NCBI RefSeq assembly: GCF_012641335.1 | Contig: NZ_JABAID010000002.1 | Span: forward strand, 372,001 to 436,000 | Direction: 5' to 3' | DNA length: 64,000 bases | Source of the DNA: Novosphingobium sp. ERN07 | Lineage (GTDB): Bacteria > Pseudomonadota > Alphaproteobacteria > Sphingomonadales > Sphingomonadaceae | Part shown: positions 8,001-17,814 of the stretch, piece after piece | Layout: each line of letters begins with the position of its first letter | Position numbering within the stretch: position 1 is the stretch's first letter | Notes under the pieces: generated by a model | What the model was told of the DNA's origin: nothing | Database searches by the model: none | The model's input: the letters and a program-made list of their open reading frames with translations, nothing else | Translations under genes and position numbers: made by a program

Positions 8001-9494
8001 CTATTTCCCCAATGCCAGCGCTTCGGCAAAATCGAGGCGGGCGCGGTAGGGGTCTTCGACGTGGGCGGCCCCCTTCTCGTCGATCAGCATGACTTTGGTA
8101 TCGCCGGTTGACGCGGCAGGCCAGCTTGCGCCGGGATTGCCCGCACGCGCGAAGGCGACCCACAGATCGTGCGTGCGTTTGGCAACGGCGGCTTCGGCAG
8201 GCACCATCTTCCACTGGGTGCGCGCGGCAACCGTATCAAAGACATAAGGCAGTTCGCTGGCATGGGGTGCCCCGCCCATCGCCTTCTGGAAATCAGGATG
8301 GGCATAGGCGAAGCGGAACAGGTAGGCCTGCTGGCCCCGCGCCGCCAATGCACGCGCGACAGCGCGTGCGGGTTCGATGAACATCTTGTCGGCGCTGGTC
8401 ATCGTGCCCACGACCAGCCCGGTTTCGGTTCCGGCAGGATCATAGAGCTTGCGCGCTTCTGCCGACTTTGCGCCATAGCTTGCGAAGATTGCGTCCTTGT
8501 CGGTCACCATCGGGAAGCCATCGGCCGAATTGGCACCGACAATGACCGGAACATTGGCGTATAGCCCTGCGGTTATCGCATCAATGCTGGAGCCGAAAAT
8601 GGTCCGCCCATCGACCATCGGGCCGGAATAGCCGGGCTTGCCCATCGTCATCATCGAAAGGTCGGCGGTGACCTTTTCTTCCGGCAGAGCGCGCAGGGCC
8701 GATGCGGTCAACCCCGGCGCAAAAGCCTCGCCCGCTTTGGCTGCGGCGGCGATGGTGGGCATCGGCAGGGTCCGGTCGCGCCCGCCGCCGCTTTCGATGA
8801 TCGCCTTGTGAAACAGGCCGCGCGCTTCGGGGGCCTGAAGCAACATGTGCATCGACATGCCGCCCGCGCTTTCGCCAAAGACAGTGACGTTAGCCGGGTC
8901 GCCGCCAAACGCGGCAACATTCGCCTGAACCCATTTCAGCGCGGCGATCTGATCGAGAAAACCGAAGTTGCCCCCGAAACCTTCGGCAGCAAGGGCAGGA
9001 TGGGCGAAGAAGCCATAGCGGCCCAGACGATAGTTGAGGCTGACCAGCACCACGCCATCGCGCGCAAAGTTGCTGCCGGAATAAACCGCGGGCGAGCTGC
9101 CCCCGTTAACGAACCCACCGCCGTGGACCCAGACCATCACCGGCAGCTTTGCGCCTGCCTTGGCCGAAGCTGGCTTCCAGACGTTGAGATAGAGGCAGTC
9201 CTCCGAAGGCTTCGTCTGAATCGGCGCGGCGTCGGGCGGGAATGGTGCCTGCGCGCAATCGGGCGCATACTTGCTGGCATCACGCTCACCGGTCCAGGCC
9301 TTTACAGGCTGGGGCGCGCGCCAGCGGTTTTCGCCAACCGGCGGTGCCGCATAAGGAATGCCAAGGAATGCGCTGACACCGGCAGCAGGTTCGGCCCCTT
9401 TGACAGCGCCAGAAGCTGTTTGCACCGTTTGCGCATGGGCCGCGCCCGCGATGAGGCTCGCGCCGAGTGTGAGTGCCGCGATTGTCTTGTGCAT
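8001..9494 (-). CDS. Exported type-B carboxylesterase
   Basis: Alpha/beta-hydrolase of the cholinesterase/para-nitrobenzyl esterase family (497 residues), hydrolysing carboxylic esters. The signal peptide [21 protein letters not shown] predicts export. The family signature EDCLYLNVW is at 98-106, the oxyanion loop HGGGF at 124-128, and the nucleophile elbow GESAGG puts the catalytic serine at S209; a late [13 protein letters not shown] carries the likely catalytic histidine. The start at 9494 was chosen because the signal peptide begins there; the open frame extends 93 codons further without protein-like content. It is divergent from the LacI-type gene, which is its most obvious candidate regulator. 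The substrate is unknown. Confidence 0.9.
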   Translation of the reverse strand: MHKTIAALTLGASLIAGAAHAQTVQTASGAVKGAEPAAGVSAFLGIPYAAPPVGENRWRAPQPVKAWTGERDASKYAPDCAQAPFPPDAAPIQTKPSEDCLYLNVWKPASAKAGAKLPVMVWVHGGGFVNGGSSPAVYSGSNFARDGVVLVSLNYRLGRYGFFAHPALAAEGFGGNFGFLDQIAALKWVQANVAAFGGDPANVTVFGESAGGMSMHMLLQAPEARGLFHKAIIESGGGRDRTLPMPTIAAAAKAGEAFAPGLTASALRALPEEKVTADLSMMTMGKPGYSGPMVDGRTIFGSSIDAITAGLYANVPVIVGANSADGFPMVTDKDAIFASYGAKSAEARKLYDPAGTETGLVVGTMTSADKMFIEPARAVARALAARGQQAYLFRFAYAHPDFQKAMGGAPHASELPYVFDTVAARTQWKMVPAEAAVAKRTHDLWVAFARAGNPGASWPAASTGDTKVMLIDEKGAAHVEDPYRARLDFAEALALGK

Positions 9495-9557
9495 CTTCGT
9501 GTCCAACCTCTCCACAACGAGTCTCCAGGCGCTCGCTAGGCAAGACTTGCAGTTTGG

Positions 9558-9571
9558 TGACAGGGCTGTCA
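9558..9571. promoter_or_regulatory. Candidate operator between esterase and lacI-type genes
   Basis: TGACAG-GG-CTGTCA is a perfect 6-bp dyad in the 220-base divergent region, 64 bases upstream of the esterase start. LacI-family operators are symmetric sites of 14-20 bp, so it is a plausible target, though most have a central CG, which this lacks. Confidence 0.35.
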
Positions 9572-9715
9572 AGTTCAGGTCCAGAGGGGAATGCGCGCCT
9601 TCCGTCAACGCCAGAACAGCCGCTCCATCCGATTGCTTACACGGGTGCGAATAGGATGATGACGGGGCTGAACTATCGGCTAAAAGGCGGCGCACGAAAG
9701 GATCGGGTTCACGGA

Positions 9716-10771
9716 ATGAGTCTCGCAAGCACTGGTCTGGCAAGTACTGCACACGGCATTGGCCATACGACAATGGAAGACGTGGCCAAGCTGGCCGGAG
9801 TTTCGCTCAAGAGTGTATCGCGGGTCATCAATTCCGAGCCGCACGTTTCGGGCAAATTGCGGGCAAAAGTGGAAGCGGCGATTGCCGAGTTGAACTATGT
9901 GCCCGATACGGCGGCACGATCGTTAGCGGGATCGCGCACGTTCATCATCGGCCTGCTGTTCGACAACCCAAGCCCGAACTACACGATGGACATCCAGAAG
10001 GGCGTTTACGAAGCCTGCCGTGCCAACCAGTACCACTTGCGCATCGATAACGTGGATTCGACCGTCCCGCGCGAGCAACTGGAGACGCAACTGCTGGCAC
10101 TGGTGCGCAACAGCCGGTGCGATGGTTTCGTGCTGACGCCACCCCTGACGGACGATATGGTCCTGCTCGATTTCCTTGAACGATCGGGCATCCGTTATGT
10201 GCGGATCGCGCCCGCGATGCAGCCGGACCGGTCGCCGGGGATCGGGATCGACGATCGGGCAGCCGCAGCGGCAATGGCGCGGCATTTGTGGGATTTGGGC
10301 CATCGCCGCATCGCGGTTTTGCGAGGACCGGCGTCGCACAGCGCGGCGTCGTTGCGTCTCGATGGGTTTATCGAAACGCTGGGCGAACTTGGGTTGGAAC
10401 AGACGCTGATCGAGGCCGATGGCGGGTTCAGCTTTGACGGCGGCATTCGCGCCGGGAGCGAGGTTCTGGCGATGAACCCGCGCCCGACCGCGATCTTTGC
10501 AACCAACGACGATTCCGCTGCAGGCGTGATGGCCGCCTGTTCGCAGGCCGGGCTGAAAGTGCCTGAAGACGTTTCGGTATGCGGCTTCGACGATAGCTGG
10601 ATCGCCCGTTCGGTCTGGCCCTATCTGACGACAGTGTATCAGCCGGTCGAGGAAATGGGCCGCGCCGCCGCATCACTGCTGCTGCGGCGCGACGAACCGG
10701 AGCACGGTTTGCGCCTGCTCGATTTCCATCTGGTTGTCAGGGATTCCACCGCCCCGCCGAAGGCAGTGTAA
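9716..10771 (+). CDS. LacI family transcriptional regulator
   Basis: A 351-residue repressor-type protein. An N-terminal helix-turn-helix with hinge helix is seen in [26 protein letters not shown], followed by a periplasmic-binding-protein-like effector domain ([20 protein letters not shown], then [14 protein letters not shown] and VSVCGFDD). Starts at 9656, 9659, 9716 and 9773 are all in frame; I used 9716 as a compromise, since typical LacI proteins have only a few residues before the helix-turn-helix. The effector is probably a sugar or glycoside by family. The divergent esterase and perhaps the GH3 glycosidase 4 kb away are candidate targets. Confidence 0.9.
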   Translation: MSLASTGLASTAHGIGHTTMEDVAKLAGVSLKSVSRVINSEPHVSGKLRAKVEAAIAELNYVPDTAARSLAGSRTFIIGLLFDNPSPNYTMDIQKGVYEACRANQYHLRIDNVDSTVPREQLETQLLALVRNSRCDGFVLTPPLTDDMVLLDFLERSGIRYVRIAPAMQPDRSPGIGIDDRAAAAAMARHLWDLGHRRIAVLRGPASHSAASLRLDGFIETLGELGLEQTLIEADGGFSFDGGIRAGSEVLAMNPRPTAIFATNDDSAAGVMAACSQAGLKVPEDVSVCGFDDSWIARSVWPYLTTVYQPVEEMGRAAASLLLRRDEPEHGLRLLDFHLVVRDSTAPPKAV

Positions 10772-10780
10772 AGCAAATGA

Positions 10781-11179
10781 TCAGCGGGCCGACTGTTCCA
10801 GAAAGGCGATCAGATCGGCCCGATCCTTGGCATTGGCCATCGGCGGGAAGGCCATGCGGTTGCCGGGGGCATACTTGGCCGGAGCTGCCAGAAACTGATC
10901 CAGCGAGGCGGCGTTCCAGACAACCGCCTTGTCTTTCAGCGCCTGCGAATAGTTGAAACTGGGCGATGTGCCGGACGTGCGACCGATCACGCCTTTCAGC
11001 GACGGGCCAAGCCGGGTCGCCCCGGTATTGAGATCGTGACAGGCTGCGCAGCGCGCATAAACCGTCTTGCCGCGCGCAGCATCGCCTTCTGCGCTTTGAG
11101 CAGATGCGCTGGTGATCCCCGCGAACGCTGCGCCCGCGATAGCAAGCACGGCTGCACCTGAAAGGACAAAACGCTTCAT
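10781..11179 (-). CDS. Small c-type cytochrome, cytochrome c2/c550-like
   Basis: A periplasmic mono-haem cytochrome of 132 residues. The signal peptide ends near ASAQ, the haem site CAACH is C44/C47/H48, and the distal methionine is in MAFPPM. LGPSLKGVIGR and NYSQALKD are class I cytochrome features. MKRF at 11179 is the preferred start, with AAGGA about ten bases upstream; an ATG seven codons earlier is in frame. It ends ten bases from the convergent lacI-type gene and follows the MarR gene on the same strand. The electron partner is unknown. Confidence 0.9.
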   Translation of the reverse strand: MKRFVLSGAAVLAIAGAAFAGITSASAQSAEGDAARGKTVYARCAACHDLNTGATRLGPSLKGVIGRTSGTSPSFNYSQALKDKAVVWNAASLDQFLAAPAKYAPGNRMAFPPMANAKDRADLIAFLEQSAR

Positions 11180-11247
11180 CAACTTGGTTTCCTTGGTCAT
11201 CGCGCACCAATGCAACACGGCGGATGCACGATTCCTGAACGGACCGA

Positions 11248-11742
11248 TCAGTCTTTTGCAGGTGCCAGAAGATAAAGCTTCATCAGGATGCGGAACAGTT
11301 CGGACTTTTCGCGCGCGGTGAGGCTGGAGGTCAGTTCGTCTTCATGCGCAGCGATGACGTCGCGCGCCTTGGTCAGCACTTCGCGGCCAGCATCGGTGAG
11401 CCGCAGCCCCCCTGCCCGCCGATCAAGCTTCGACGGCTCATTCACGATAAATTCGTTCTTGAGCAGTTGCCGCACGAACTGGTGCACCGTGGGCCGTTCG
11501 ATCTGGAAGAATTTGGACAGATCGGTCTGCTTCACACCAGGGTTCGCATTGACCAGCCACAGGATCGCGACCTGTTTGGGCGTGACATTGAGCAGATCGA
11601 GCCGCTTTTCCGTCCGGGTTACGAACAGCGTATTCACGGTGCCGATGTGCAGCCCCAGAACGGAATCCAATCCATCCAGATCAAGCTCCGGGACGGCAGC
11701 CTGCCTTGTGATTTCCGCCGTTGCCAAGAACTGCTCCTCCAA
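11248..11742 (-). CDS. MarR family transcriptional regulator
   Basis: A 164-residue winged-helix regulator. The helix-turn-helix region reads TPKQVAILWLVNANPGVKQ then DLSKFFQIERPTVHQFVRQL, and the wing contains KLDRRAGGLRLTDAG, matching MarR (DxRxxxLxLT). It is divergent from the DUF3237 gene with two dyads between them, so it probably controls that gene and itself. The ligand is unknown; MarR proteins often sense aromatic compounds. Confidence 0.88.
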   Translation of the reverse strand: MEEQFLATAEITRQAAVPELDLDGLDSVLGLHIGTVNTLFVTRTEKRLDLLNVTPKQVAILWLVNANPGVKQTDLSKFFQIERPTVHQFVRQLLKNEFIVNEPSKLDRRAGGLRLTDAGREVLTKARDVIAAHEDELTSSLTAREKSELFRILMKLYLLAPAKD

Positions 11743-11804
11743 ACCTCAATACCATCGGTGATCGCAAATGCGCCCTCCCGGCGCAGCGTGCGAAGTCTCT
11801 GCAT

Positions 11805-11860
11805 TTTCCATTAGGGAAACATACAAAATTCTGCAAATCCTGCCGCAGTGCAAAATGCAC
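11805..11860. promoter_or_regulatory. Two dyads in the marR / DUF3237 divergent region
   Basis: TTTCC-ATTAG-GGAAA (11805-11819) and GTGCA-AAA-TGCAC (11848-11860) are perfect 5-bp inverted repeats in a locally AT-richer stretch between the divergent genes. Either could be a MarR site; short dyads like these also arise by chance. Confidence 0.35.
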
Positions 11861-11895
11861 CGGTTTCACGAATGAACCACATTAGGAGAGGCAAA

Positions 11896-12432
11896 GTGTT
11901 GATTGGGAAGCTGGCGACGGCATTTGCGGCAACGATCATGGCGACGTCAGCCTTTGCGCAGGATGGCCCTGCTGCACCTGCTCCCTCGTTGACATACGCT
12001 TTTTCGGTGCGTGCAACGCTTGATCCGGTGGTCGAACAGGGCGAGGTTGACGGTGGTCGCCGCCGGTTCATTCCCATCACCGGCGGCACGGTGAGCGGGC
12101 CGGCACTTTCGGGCACGGTCCTGCCCGAAGGCGGCGATTGGCAGGTAATCATGCCGGGTGGCCTGACCAGCATAGAAGCACGCTATTTCATCAAAGCAAC
12201 TGACGGCACCGTGATCGAAGTGACGAACCCCGGCGTCCGCACCGCCGCACCTGAGGTGATCGAAAAGCTGGCCAAGGGTGAGCCGGTCGATCCTTCGGCC
12301 TACTACTTCCGCACGACACCGCGTTTCATGGTCAAGGACGGCATCCATGCGTGGATGCGCCGCAAGGTTTTCGTCGCGCGCGGCATCCGCAAGCCCGACA
12401 GTGTGGTGATCGACTTTTATACCGTGGAGTAA
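11896..12432 (+). CDS. Exported DUF3237 family protein
   Basis: A 178-residue protein with signal peptide (LATAFAATIMATSAFAQ) and a DUF3237 domain (LTYAFSVRATLDP, then RRFIPITGGTVSGPALSGTVLPEGGDW split across strands, and YFRTTPRF near the end). GTG 11896 was chosen because AGGAGAGG lies at 11884-11891; an ATG at 11872 has no such site. DUF3237 proteins have no settled biochemical role and often accompany aromatic-catabolism genes. It ends three bases before the convergent ATPase stop. Confidence 0.8.
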   Translation: MLIGKLATAFAATIMATSAFAQDGPAAPAPSLTYAFSVRATLDPVVEQGEVDGGRRRFIPITGGTVSGPALSGTVLPEGGDWQVIMPGGLTSIEARYFIKATDGTVIEVTNPGVRTAAPEVIEKLAKGEPVDPSAYYFRTTPRFMVKDGIHAWMRRKVFVARGIRKPDSVVIDFYTVE

Positions 12433-12435
12433 GCG

Positions 12436-13902
12436 TCAGGCCTCAACCGGCGCTGTGGTCATCCCCAGCGCCGGAATGCCGACCGAGCGCCTGCCGCCAT
12501 AGTCGGTACGCACCACGATCAGATTGCTTTTTTCGAGGTGTTCCAACAGTCGGCGGATGCGGCCCGACGAGCGCGTGCCGTAAATCTCGGCCAAGCGGTC
12601 ATCATCGGGGCAAGGCGCACCTTCCAACGCTGCGCGGGCAAGCGTGAGGAACGGCGCGAGAAGATCGTCGGGCACGTCCTTGCCGATACGCAACAAGTCC
12701 TGCCATTCCGGCACTGTGTCGTCCGATATCCCTGCCACCGCCATCGCAAAGCGGCGGCGAAAGGCGGTAAGGTCCATCCCCGGCAGAATGCGCAACATCC
12801 GGCAGCGCACCGTGAAATCCTGATAAAGCTGCGCTGCGGGCTGGAATGTGCAATCCGGCTCCTGCGCCATCTCTGCAAGGATCGAAGCAATGCTGGCGGC
12901 GGTTTCCTCAGCCTCGAACAGGCTGGGCGCAACCGGCGGTTCGACCTGTTCGGCGGCGGGAACATAGCCTTCGATCTGTTCGAGCAGTTCCTCGCTCTCA
13001 ACCGGCAACAGTTCCGGTTCGGGCGCACGCGGTGGCGGTTCCATCGCCAGCGGTTCCGACAGCAGCAGCGATTCCATCTCTGCCCCGCCAGCGTTGGGCA
13101 GCGGCATAAGCCCCTGCACCACATTGCGCGCACGGGTCTGTACATCAGCAATGCGCACCCCCACCGGACGGCGGGCGATGGCGGGACCGAGGCCGAGGAA
13201 GTGCCCGCGTTCCAGATCGCGGATCGTTTCGGCCTGCTTGCGCTCCATGCCAAGCAGATCGGCGGCGCGTGCCATATCGATATCGAGGAACGTGCGCCCC
13301 ATGAGGAAGTTCGATGCTTCTGCCGCAACGTTCTTCGCCAGCTTGGCAAGGCGCTGCGTAGCGATGACGCCTGCAAGCCCGCGCTTACGGCCACGGCACA
13401 TCAGGTTGGTCATGGCCGAAAGACTGAGGCGGCGCACTTCGTCGGACACATCGCCTGCGGCGGCTGGGGCGAACATCTGCGCTTCATCCACCACGACAAG
13501 CGCGGGATACCATTCTTCGCGCGGGGCATCGAACAAGGTGTTGAGAAACACCGCCGCACAGCGCATCTGCGCTTCGAGCTCCAGGCCATCGAGCGCAAGG
13601 ATCACCGAGGCGCGATGCTTGCGGATGCGCGCAGCCAGTTTGGCAATTTCAGGGCCATCATACGCCGAACCATCGACCACGACATGGCCAAACGGTTCGG
13701 CCAAAGTCACGAAATCGCCCTCTGGATCGATCACCACCTGCTGAACGATGCTGGCGCTTTCTTCAAGCAACCGGCGCAACAGGTGTGACTTGCCAGACCC
13801 GCTGTTGCCCTGCACGAGCAGGCGGGTGGCAAGCAGTTCTTCGACGTCGATCCTGACAGGGGCGCCAGACCGGTCGGCACCGATGACGATTGTGGCGCTC
13901 AC
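12436..13902 (-). CDS. HerA-like P-loop ATPase
   Basis: A 488-residue ATP-binding protein of the HerA/FtsK superfamily. Walker A is GNSGSGKS (residues 32-39), Walker B is LVVVDEAQ with D139 and E140, and an arginine-rich segment CRGRKRGLAGVIATQR follows as in HerA. The C-terminal half has a Pro/Glu-rich linker and a helical region ending in a winged-helix-like segment (RIRRLLEHLEKSNLIVV). HerA proteins work with NurA nuclease in archaea; many bacterial relatives stand alone, as here, and have no assigned role. The GTG start at 13902 is preferred over ATG 13938, since the GH3 terminator hairpin lies over the longer start. Confidence 0.78.
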   Translation of the reverse strand: MSATIVIGADRSGAPVRIDVEELLATRLLVQGNSGSGKSHLLRRLLEESASIVQQVVIDPEGDFVTLAEPFGHVVVDGSAYDGPEIAKLAARIRKHRASVILALDGLELEAQMRCAAVFLNTLFDAPREEWYPALVVVDEAQMFAPAAAGDVSDEVRRLSLSAMTNLMCRGRKRGLAGVIATQRLAKLAKNVAAEASNFLMGRTFLDIDMARAADLLGMERKQAETIRDLERGHFLGLGPAIARRPVGVRIADVQTRARNVVQGLMPLPNAGGAEMESLLLSEPLAMEPPPRAPEPELLPVESEELLEQIEGYVPAAEQVEPPVAPSLFEAEETAASIASILAEMAQEPDCTFQPAAQLYQDFTVRCRMLRILPGMDLTAFRRRFAMAVAGISDDTVPEWQDLLRIGKDVPDDLLAPFLTLARAALEGAPCPDDDRLAEIYGTRSSGRIRRLLEHLEKSNLIVVRTDYGGRRSVGIPALGMTTAPVEA

Positions 13903-13936
13903 GCAAGACGCTCTGGCGAAGCACGGGAGAGTCGGC

Positions 13937-13967
13937 AAGGCCGGGACACGCTTATTTCCCCGGCCTT
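13937..13967 (-). terminator. Hairpin after the GH3 gene
   Basis: AAGGCCGGG (13937-13945) pairs perfectly with CCCGGCCTT (13959-13967) over a 13-base loop, 23 bases beyond the GH3 stop. The U-tract on the minus strand is short, so this is a moderate-strength call. Confidence 0.55.
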
Positions 13968-13989
13968 TTATCCGACAATCTTTTGCCGA

Positions 13990-15918
13990 TCAGGGCAGGA
14001 AGATGCCATCCCCGCGTTTGTAGAGCGGATTGGCGCTGTCATCCGGGCGACCGGGATGCTGATCCTCCACCGCCTTGGCCGAAGACGGGAGTTCGAACGG
14101 CAGCTTGCCTTTCGATTTCGCCTTGCCCGTCACAAGATCCAGCAGCACGGCATCGCTCGCGCCGAACAGACCATAGAGCGCGCTGGCCTTGTCCTTCAGC
14201 AAAGTGAGAACAGCGGGACGGTCAAGATCGACCGCCACGATTGTCGGCACCTTGGCAGCCGCGTTGAATACAACCTTTGTTGCTTCGTCATCGGCGCGGA
14301 AATCTAGACGGCCTTCGTGCTGGCGCGAACCGAAGAAGTGGTTGGGGTGAAGCATTTCGTGCGGAGTGCCTACGCGCACGATGGCGACATCGGCCTGTTC
14401 GGCGCTGTCAACCACGATCAGCCCCGCCGCCTTGGCCACGTCAGCCGAAACGCCCGAAAGCCAGACCTTCTTGCCTGCCGACAGCGGCAGCAGCCCACTC
14501 TTGTTTTCCAGCAGAACTTGCGCCGCACGTTGCGCGGTATCGGCCTCAGCCTGCGTCGCCTTGCTGCCGACCACACGCGCGGCGGCATCTGTATCGACAT
14601 ATGGGTTATCGAACAGGCCAAGATCGAACTTCAACCGCAGCACGCGCCGCGCAGCTTCGTTCACGCGGGCAAGCGGAACCTTGCCTGCCTTCACCGCAGC
14701 CAGCAGCGGCGCAGGATCATCAACGCCGCCGAACTGGTCAATGCCAGCGTTCGCTCCCACCGCGTAACGGTCTTCCTCGGCCAGATTTTCGACGCCCCAG
14801 GGCATGGCGATGGCAAAGCCCTGCGGCTTTTCGGCGGTTGGCGCCATGCACTGTTCAGGGCAGGTGTTGGTGATCGCCCAGTCTGAAATGACGATGCCGC
14901 CGAACTTCTTGGTGCCGCGCAGCAGGCCTTCGATCATCGGCTTGCTGAAACCGGCTCCGACCTGCGGCACGGGCTTGCCATCGATCGTCACACCTTCGGC
15001 AATGACATAAGTTGGCATGACGCCTGCCGATTTGGCGGCCAGCGAGCCATCGAACGCCGCGACGTGCTGTGCAAAGCTTTCATTATCGAGCTTTGCCGTG
15101 CGGCCATAATAGTTGTGGCCGTCAAAGCCTTCGGGTTCCGCCCCATAGCCGACCCAGTGCTTCACCACAGTGGCAACGCCAGACTTTACCAAGCCCCCTG
15201 CACTGCCCTGAAACCCGCGCACATAGGCACCGGCAAGGCGCGATACAGTCGACGGATCGGCTCCGAACGTGGCGACGCCGCGCGGCCAGCGCGGTTCGGT
15301 GTAGAGGTCGGCCTGCGGACTGAGCGCCATCTGGATGCCGACCGCGCGGTATTCGGCGGCGACCAGTTTGCCGAACCGTTCGACCAGCGCTTCATCACCG
15401 ATGGCGGCCATGCCCAGCGTTTCGGGCCATTGCGAAAAGCCGCCCGTTTCGGAACTGGCCCCTGCCGTCACGGCAAAGTGATTGCGCGGATCGGTGGAAA
15501 TCGTTGCAGGAATGCCAAGGCGGGTTGCTTCGGCCAATTTTTGAATTGCGTTGTTTTCCTGCGCAAAGGTGCGCGGATCAGGGCCGATGCGCGTGATGAA
15601 GCTGTTGACGCCGCGCGCCAGCAGTTCCTGCGCAGAGGCTTTGTCATAAGCTTTACCCATGCCGATGCCGCGCCCGCCTTCGGCCTGCAGAGAGCCGTGC
15701 AGCATCAGCGCGACCTTTTCCTCGAGCGTCATGCGGCGCATCAGGTCTTCGACGCGCTTGTCCACGGCGAGTGCCGGATTTTCGTAAGCATCCCGCTTGC
15801 CGTTGTGGTTGAGATCGCGGAACGGAGCTTTTGCCGCTGTTGGCAGCGCGGCGACCATGCCAGACACTGAGGCAAGCAAAACGGCACCACGAAGGATCGA
15901 GCGGGCGGACCGGGGCAT
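13990..15918 (-). CDS. Exported glycoside hydrolase family 3 enzyme
   Basis: A 642-residue beta-glycosidase (beta-glucosidase/xylosidase type). After a signal peptide ending near AAKA comes a dockerin-like DLNHNGKRD calcium loop, then the GH3 barrel: MTLEEKVALM, KHW at 253-255 and the nucleophile aspartate D346 in GIVISDWAI. The C-terminal alpha/beta sandwich has AAQVLLENKSGLLPLSAG. The start at ATG 15918 has GGGAGAG upstream. The fibronectin-like third domain seen in many GH3 enzymes appears to be absent. Substrate is not determined; no polysaccharide-utilisation genes adjoin, apart from the lacI-type gene 3 kb away. Confidence 0.92.
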   Translation of the reverse strand: MPRSARSILRGAVLLASVSGMVAALPTAAKAPFRDLNHNGKRDAYENPALAVDKRVEDLMRRMTLEEKVALMLHGSLQAEGGRGIGMGKAYDKASAQELLARGVNSFITRIGPDPRTFAQENNAIQKLAEATRLGIPATISTDPRNHFAVTAGASSETGGFSQWPETLGMAAIGDEALVERFGKLVAAEYRAVGIQMALSPQADLYTEPRWPRGVATFGADPSTVSRLAGAYVRGFQGSAGGLVKSGVATVVKHWVGYGAEPEGFDGHNYYGRTAKLDNESFAQHVAAFDGSLAAKSAGVMPTYVIAEGVTIDGKPVPQVGAGFSKPMIEGLLRGTKKFGGIVISDWAITNTCPEQCMAPTAEKPQGFAIAMPWGVENLAEEDRYAVGANAGIDQFGGVDDPAPLLAAVKAGKVPLARVNEAARRVLRLKFDLGLFDNPYVDTDAAARVVGSKATQAEADTAQRAAQVLLENKSGLLPLSAGKKVWLSGVSADVAKAAGLIVVDSAEQADVAIVRVGTPHEMLHPNHFFGSRQHEGRLDFRADDEATKVVFNAAAKVPTIVAVDLDRPAVLTLLKDKASALYGLFGASDAVLLDLVTGKAKSKGKLPFELPSSAKAVEDQHPGRPDDSANPLYKRGDGIFLP

Positions 15919-16005
15919 TGTTGTTCTCTCCCATTGCGACTGACAGCGCAAGACACCCGAAACGCTAACCGCGCGCCTTTGCGAAGGCAACTGCGAATAC
16001 GAAAG

Positions 16006-16033
16006 CGGCGGCAAGACCAATGCCTTGCCGCCG
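16006..16033 (-). terminator. Terminator of ahpF
   Basis: Perfect 10-bp GC-rich stem CGGCGGCAAG / CTTGCCGCCG with an 8-base loop, followed on the minus strand by CTTTC. It lies 45 bases beyond the ahpF stop. Confidence 0.65.
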
Positions 16034-16077
16034 TTCCTGAGACCCGATGGACTGCGTGCGCGGCCCTTTTCGGGAAT

Positions 16078-17637
16078 TCAACCGTGGCGGATCAGATGAT
16101 CGAAAGCGGAAAGTGCGGCCTTCGATCCTTCGCCCATTGCGATGATGATCTGCTTGTATGGCACCGTCGTCACATCGCCCGCAGCGAACACGCCGGGTAC
16201 GCTGGTTGCGCCGCGCGCATCGACCTCGATCTCGCCACGTTGTGAAAGCCCAATCGCGCCCTTGAGCCATTCGGTGTTGGGAACGAGCCCGATCTGCACG
16301 AAGATGCCTTCGAGTTCGATGGTGTGCAGGTCTTCGGTCGCGCGGTTCCTGTAGACCAGACCGGTCACTTTCGCGCCATCGCCCAGCACTTCGGTGGTGA
16401 GCGCCGAGGTGATGATCGTGACGTTGGGCAGCGAGCGCAACTTGGTCTGCAATACCGCATCGGCGCGAAGCTGATCGTCAAATTCGATCAGCGTGACATG
16501 CGCGACGATGCCCGCAAGATCGATGGCCGCTTCGACACCTGAGTTTCCGCCGCCGATCACTGCCGTGCGCTTGCCCTTGAACAACGGGCCGTCGCAGTGC
16601 GGGCAGTATGCAACGCCCTTGTTGCGATACTCGTCCTCGCCCGGCACGCCCATCTGCCGCCAGCGTGCGCCGGTGGAAAGGATCACGGTCTTCGCCTTGA
16701 GGCTCGCCCCGTTCTCAAGCCGGATTTCGTGCAGGCCGCCCGCTTCCGCCGGGACCAGCGCGGTCGCCTTTTGGAGGTTCATCACGTCAACGTCGTATTC
16801 CTTGACGTGGTTCTCAAGTTGCGCGGCCAGCTTCGGCCCTTCGGTGTGCTGGACCGAGATGAAGTTCTCGATCCCCATCGTATCGAGCACCTGCCCGCCG
16901 AAGCGTTCTGCCACCACGCCGGTGCGGATGCCCTTGCGCGCGGCATAGATCGCCGCCGCAGCACCGGCAGGTCCGCCGCCGACCACCAGCACATCAAACG
17001 CATCCTTGGCGGCGATTCTCTCGGCAGCCTTGGCCGAAGCGTTGGTGTCCAGCTTGGCCACGATCTGCGCAAGGTCCATACGACCCGATCCGAAAGGCTG
17101 ACCATTGAGGAACACGGTCGGCACGGCCATGATCTGGCGGCGATCAACTTCATCCTTGAACAGCGCGCCATCAATGGCGACGTGCGTGATGTTCGGGTTC
17201 AGCGCGGCCATGATATTCAGCGCCTGCACCACATCCGGGCAGTTCTGGCAGGTCAGCGAGAAGAACGTCTCAAAGTGCAGCGGACCATCAAGGCCGCGCA
17301 CCTGATCGAGCAGATCGGCGTCTTCCTTTGGCGGGTGGCCGCCGACATGAAGCAGCGCAAGGATCAGCGAGGTGAACTCGTGCCCCATCGGCAGGCCTGC
17401 AAAAACGGCCTGCGCCCGCCCTTCGTCGGCGCGAATGGTGAAGCTGGGCGCGCGTTCATCAGTGCCATCGAAGCGCGCGGTCACCTTGTCCGATTGCGCG
17501 GCGATCTCTTCAACCAGCCCACGCATCTCGGCCGACTTGGCGCTGTCATCAAGCGTGGCGACCAGGTCGATGGGACGGCGCAGGTTGCCGAGGTAGGCCT
17601 TCAACTGGGCGGTGGTGGCGGCATCGAGAACGGGCAT
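16078..17637 (-). CDS. ahpF: Alkyl hydroperoxide reductase subunit F
   Basis: Flavoprotein disulfide reductase that passes electrons from NADH to AhpC. The 519-residue protein has two tandem thioredoxin-fold modules at the N-terminus with the redox CQNC (C130, C133), an FAD-binding [12 protein letters not shown] near 218, and the thioredoxin-reductase-type CPHC (C345, C348) followed by the NAD-binding [12 protein letters not shown]. All elements of the enterobacterial enzyme are present and length matches. It follows ahpC on the same strand after 177 bases containing a hairpin. Confidence 0.97.
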   Translation of the reverse strand: MPVLDAATTAQLKAYLGNLRRPIDLVATLDDSAKSAEMRGLVEEIAAQSDKVTARFDGTDERAPSFTIRADEGRAQAVFAGLPMGHEFTSLILALLHVGGHPPKEDADLLDQVRGLDGPLHFETFFSLTCQNCPDVVQALNIMAALNPNITHVAIDGALFKDEVDRRQIMAVPTVFLNGQPFGSGRMDLAQIVAKLDTNASAKAAERIAAKDAFDVLVVGGGPAGAAAAIYAARKGIRTGVVAERFGGQVLDTMGIENFISVQHTEGPKLAAQLENHVKEYDVDVMNLQKATALVPAEAGGLHEIRLENGASLKAKTVILSTGARWRQMGVPGEDEYRNKGVAYCPHCDGPLFKGKRTAVIGGGNSGVEAAIDLAGIVAHVTLIEFDDQLRADAVLQTKLRSLPNVTIITSALTTEVLGDGAKVTGLVYRNRATEDLHTIELEGIFVQIGLVPNTEWLKGAIGLSQRGEIEVDARGATSVPGVFAAGDVTTVPYKQIIIAMGEGSKAALSAFDHLIRHG

Positions 17638-17771
17638 CTTGCAAACCTTTCAGGCAAACGGAGCCGCGCGTCACCGTCTGGCCGGCGCACGGGGGATCAC
17701 ACGGAATTTCTGGATCGGTGGCGTGGGACCGGCGGGCCGCCCGTCAGCGGCACGGCCCATCCGGCGTCTAT

Positions 17772-17808
17772 GGCAGGACGTTCAACCCCACGCGGCGAAC
17801 GCCCTGCC
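17772..17808 (-). terminator. Hairpin between ahpC and ahpF
   Basis: GGCAGGACGTTC and GAACGCCCTGCC form a 12-bp stem (one G-U pair in RNA) seven bases after the ahpC stop. No U-run follows, so it may be an attenuator or 3'-end stabiliser that leaves more ahpC than ahpF message rather than a full terminator. Confidence 0.45.
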
Positions 17809-17814
17809 GGATAA

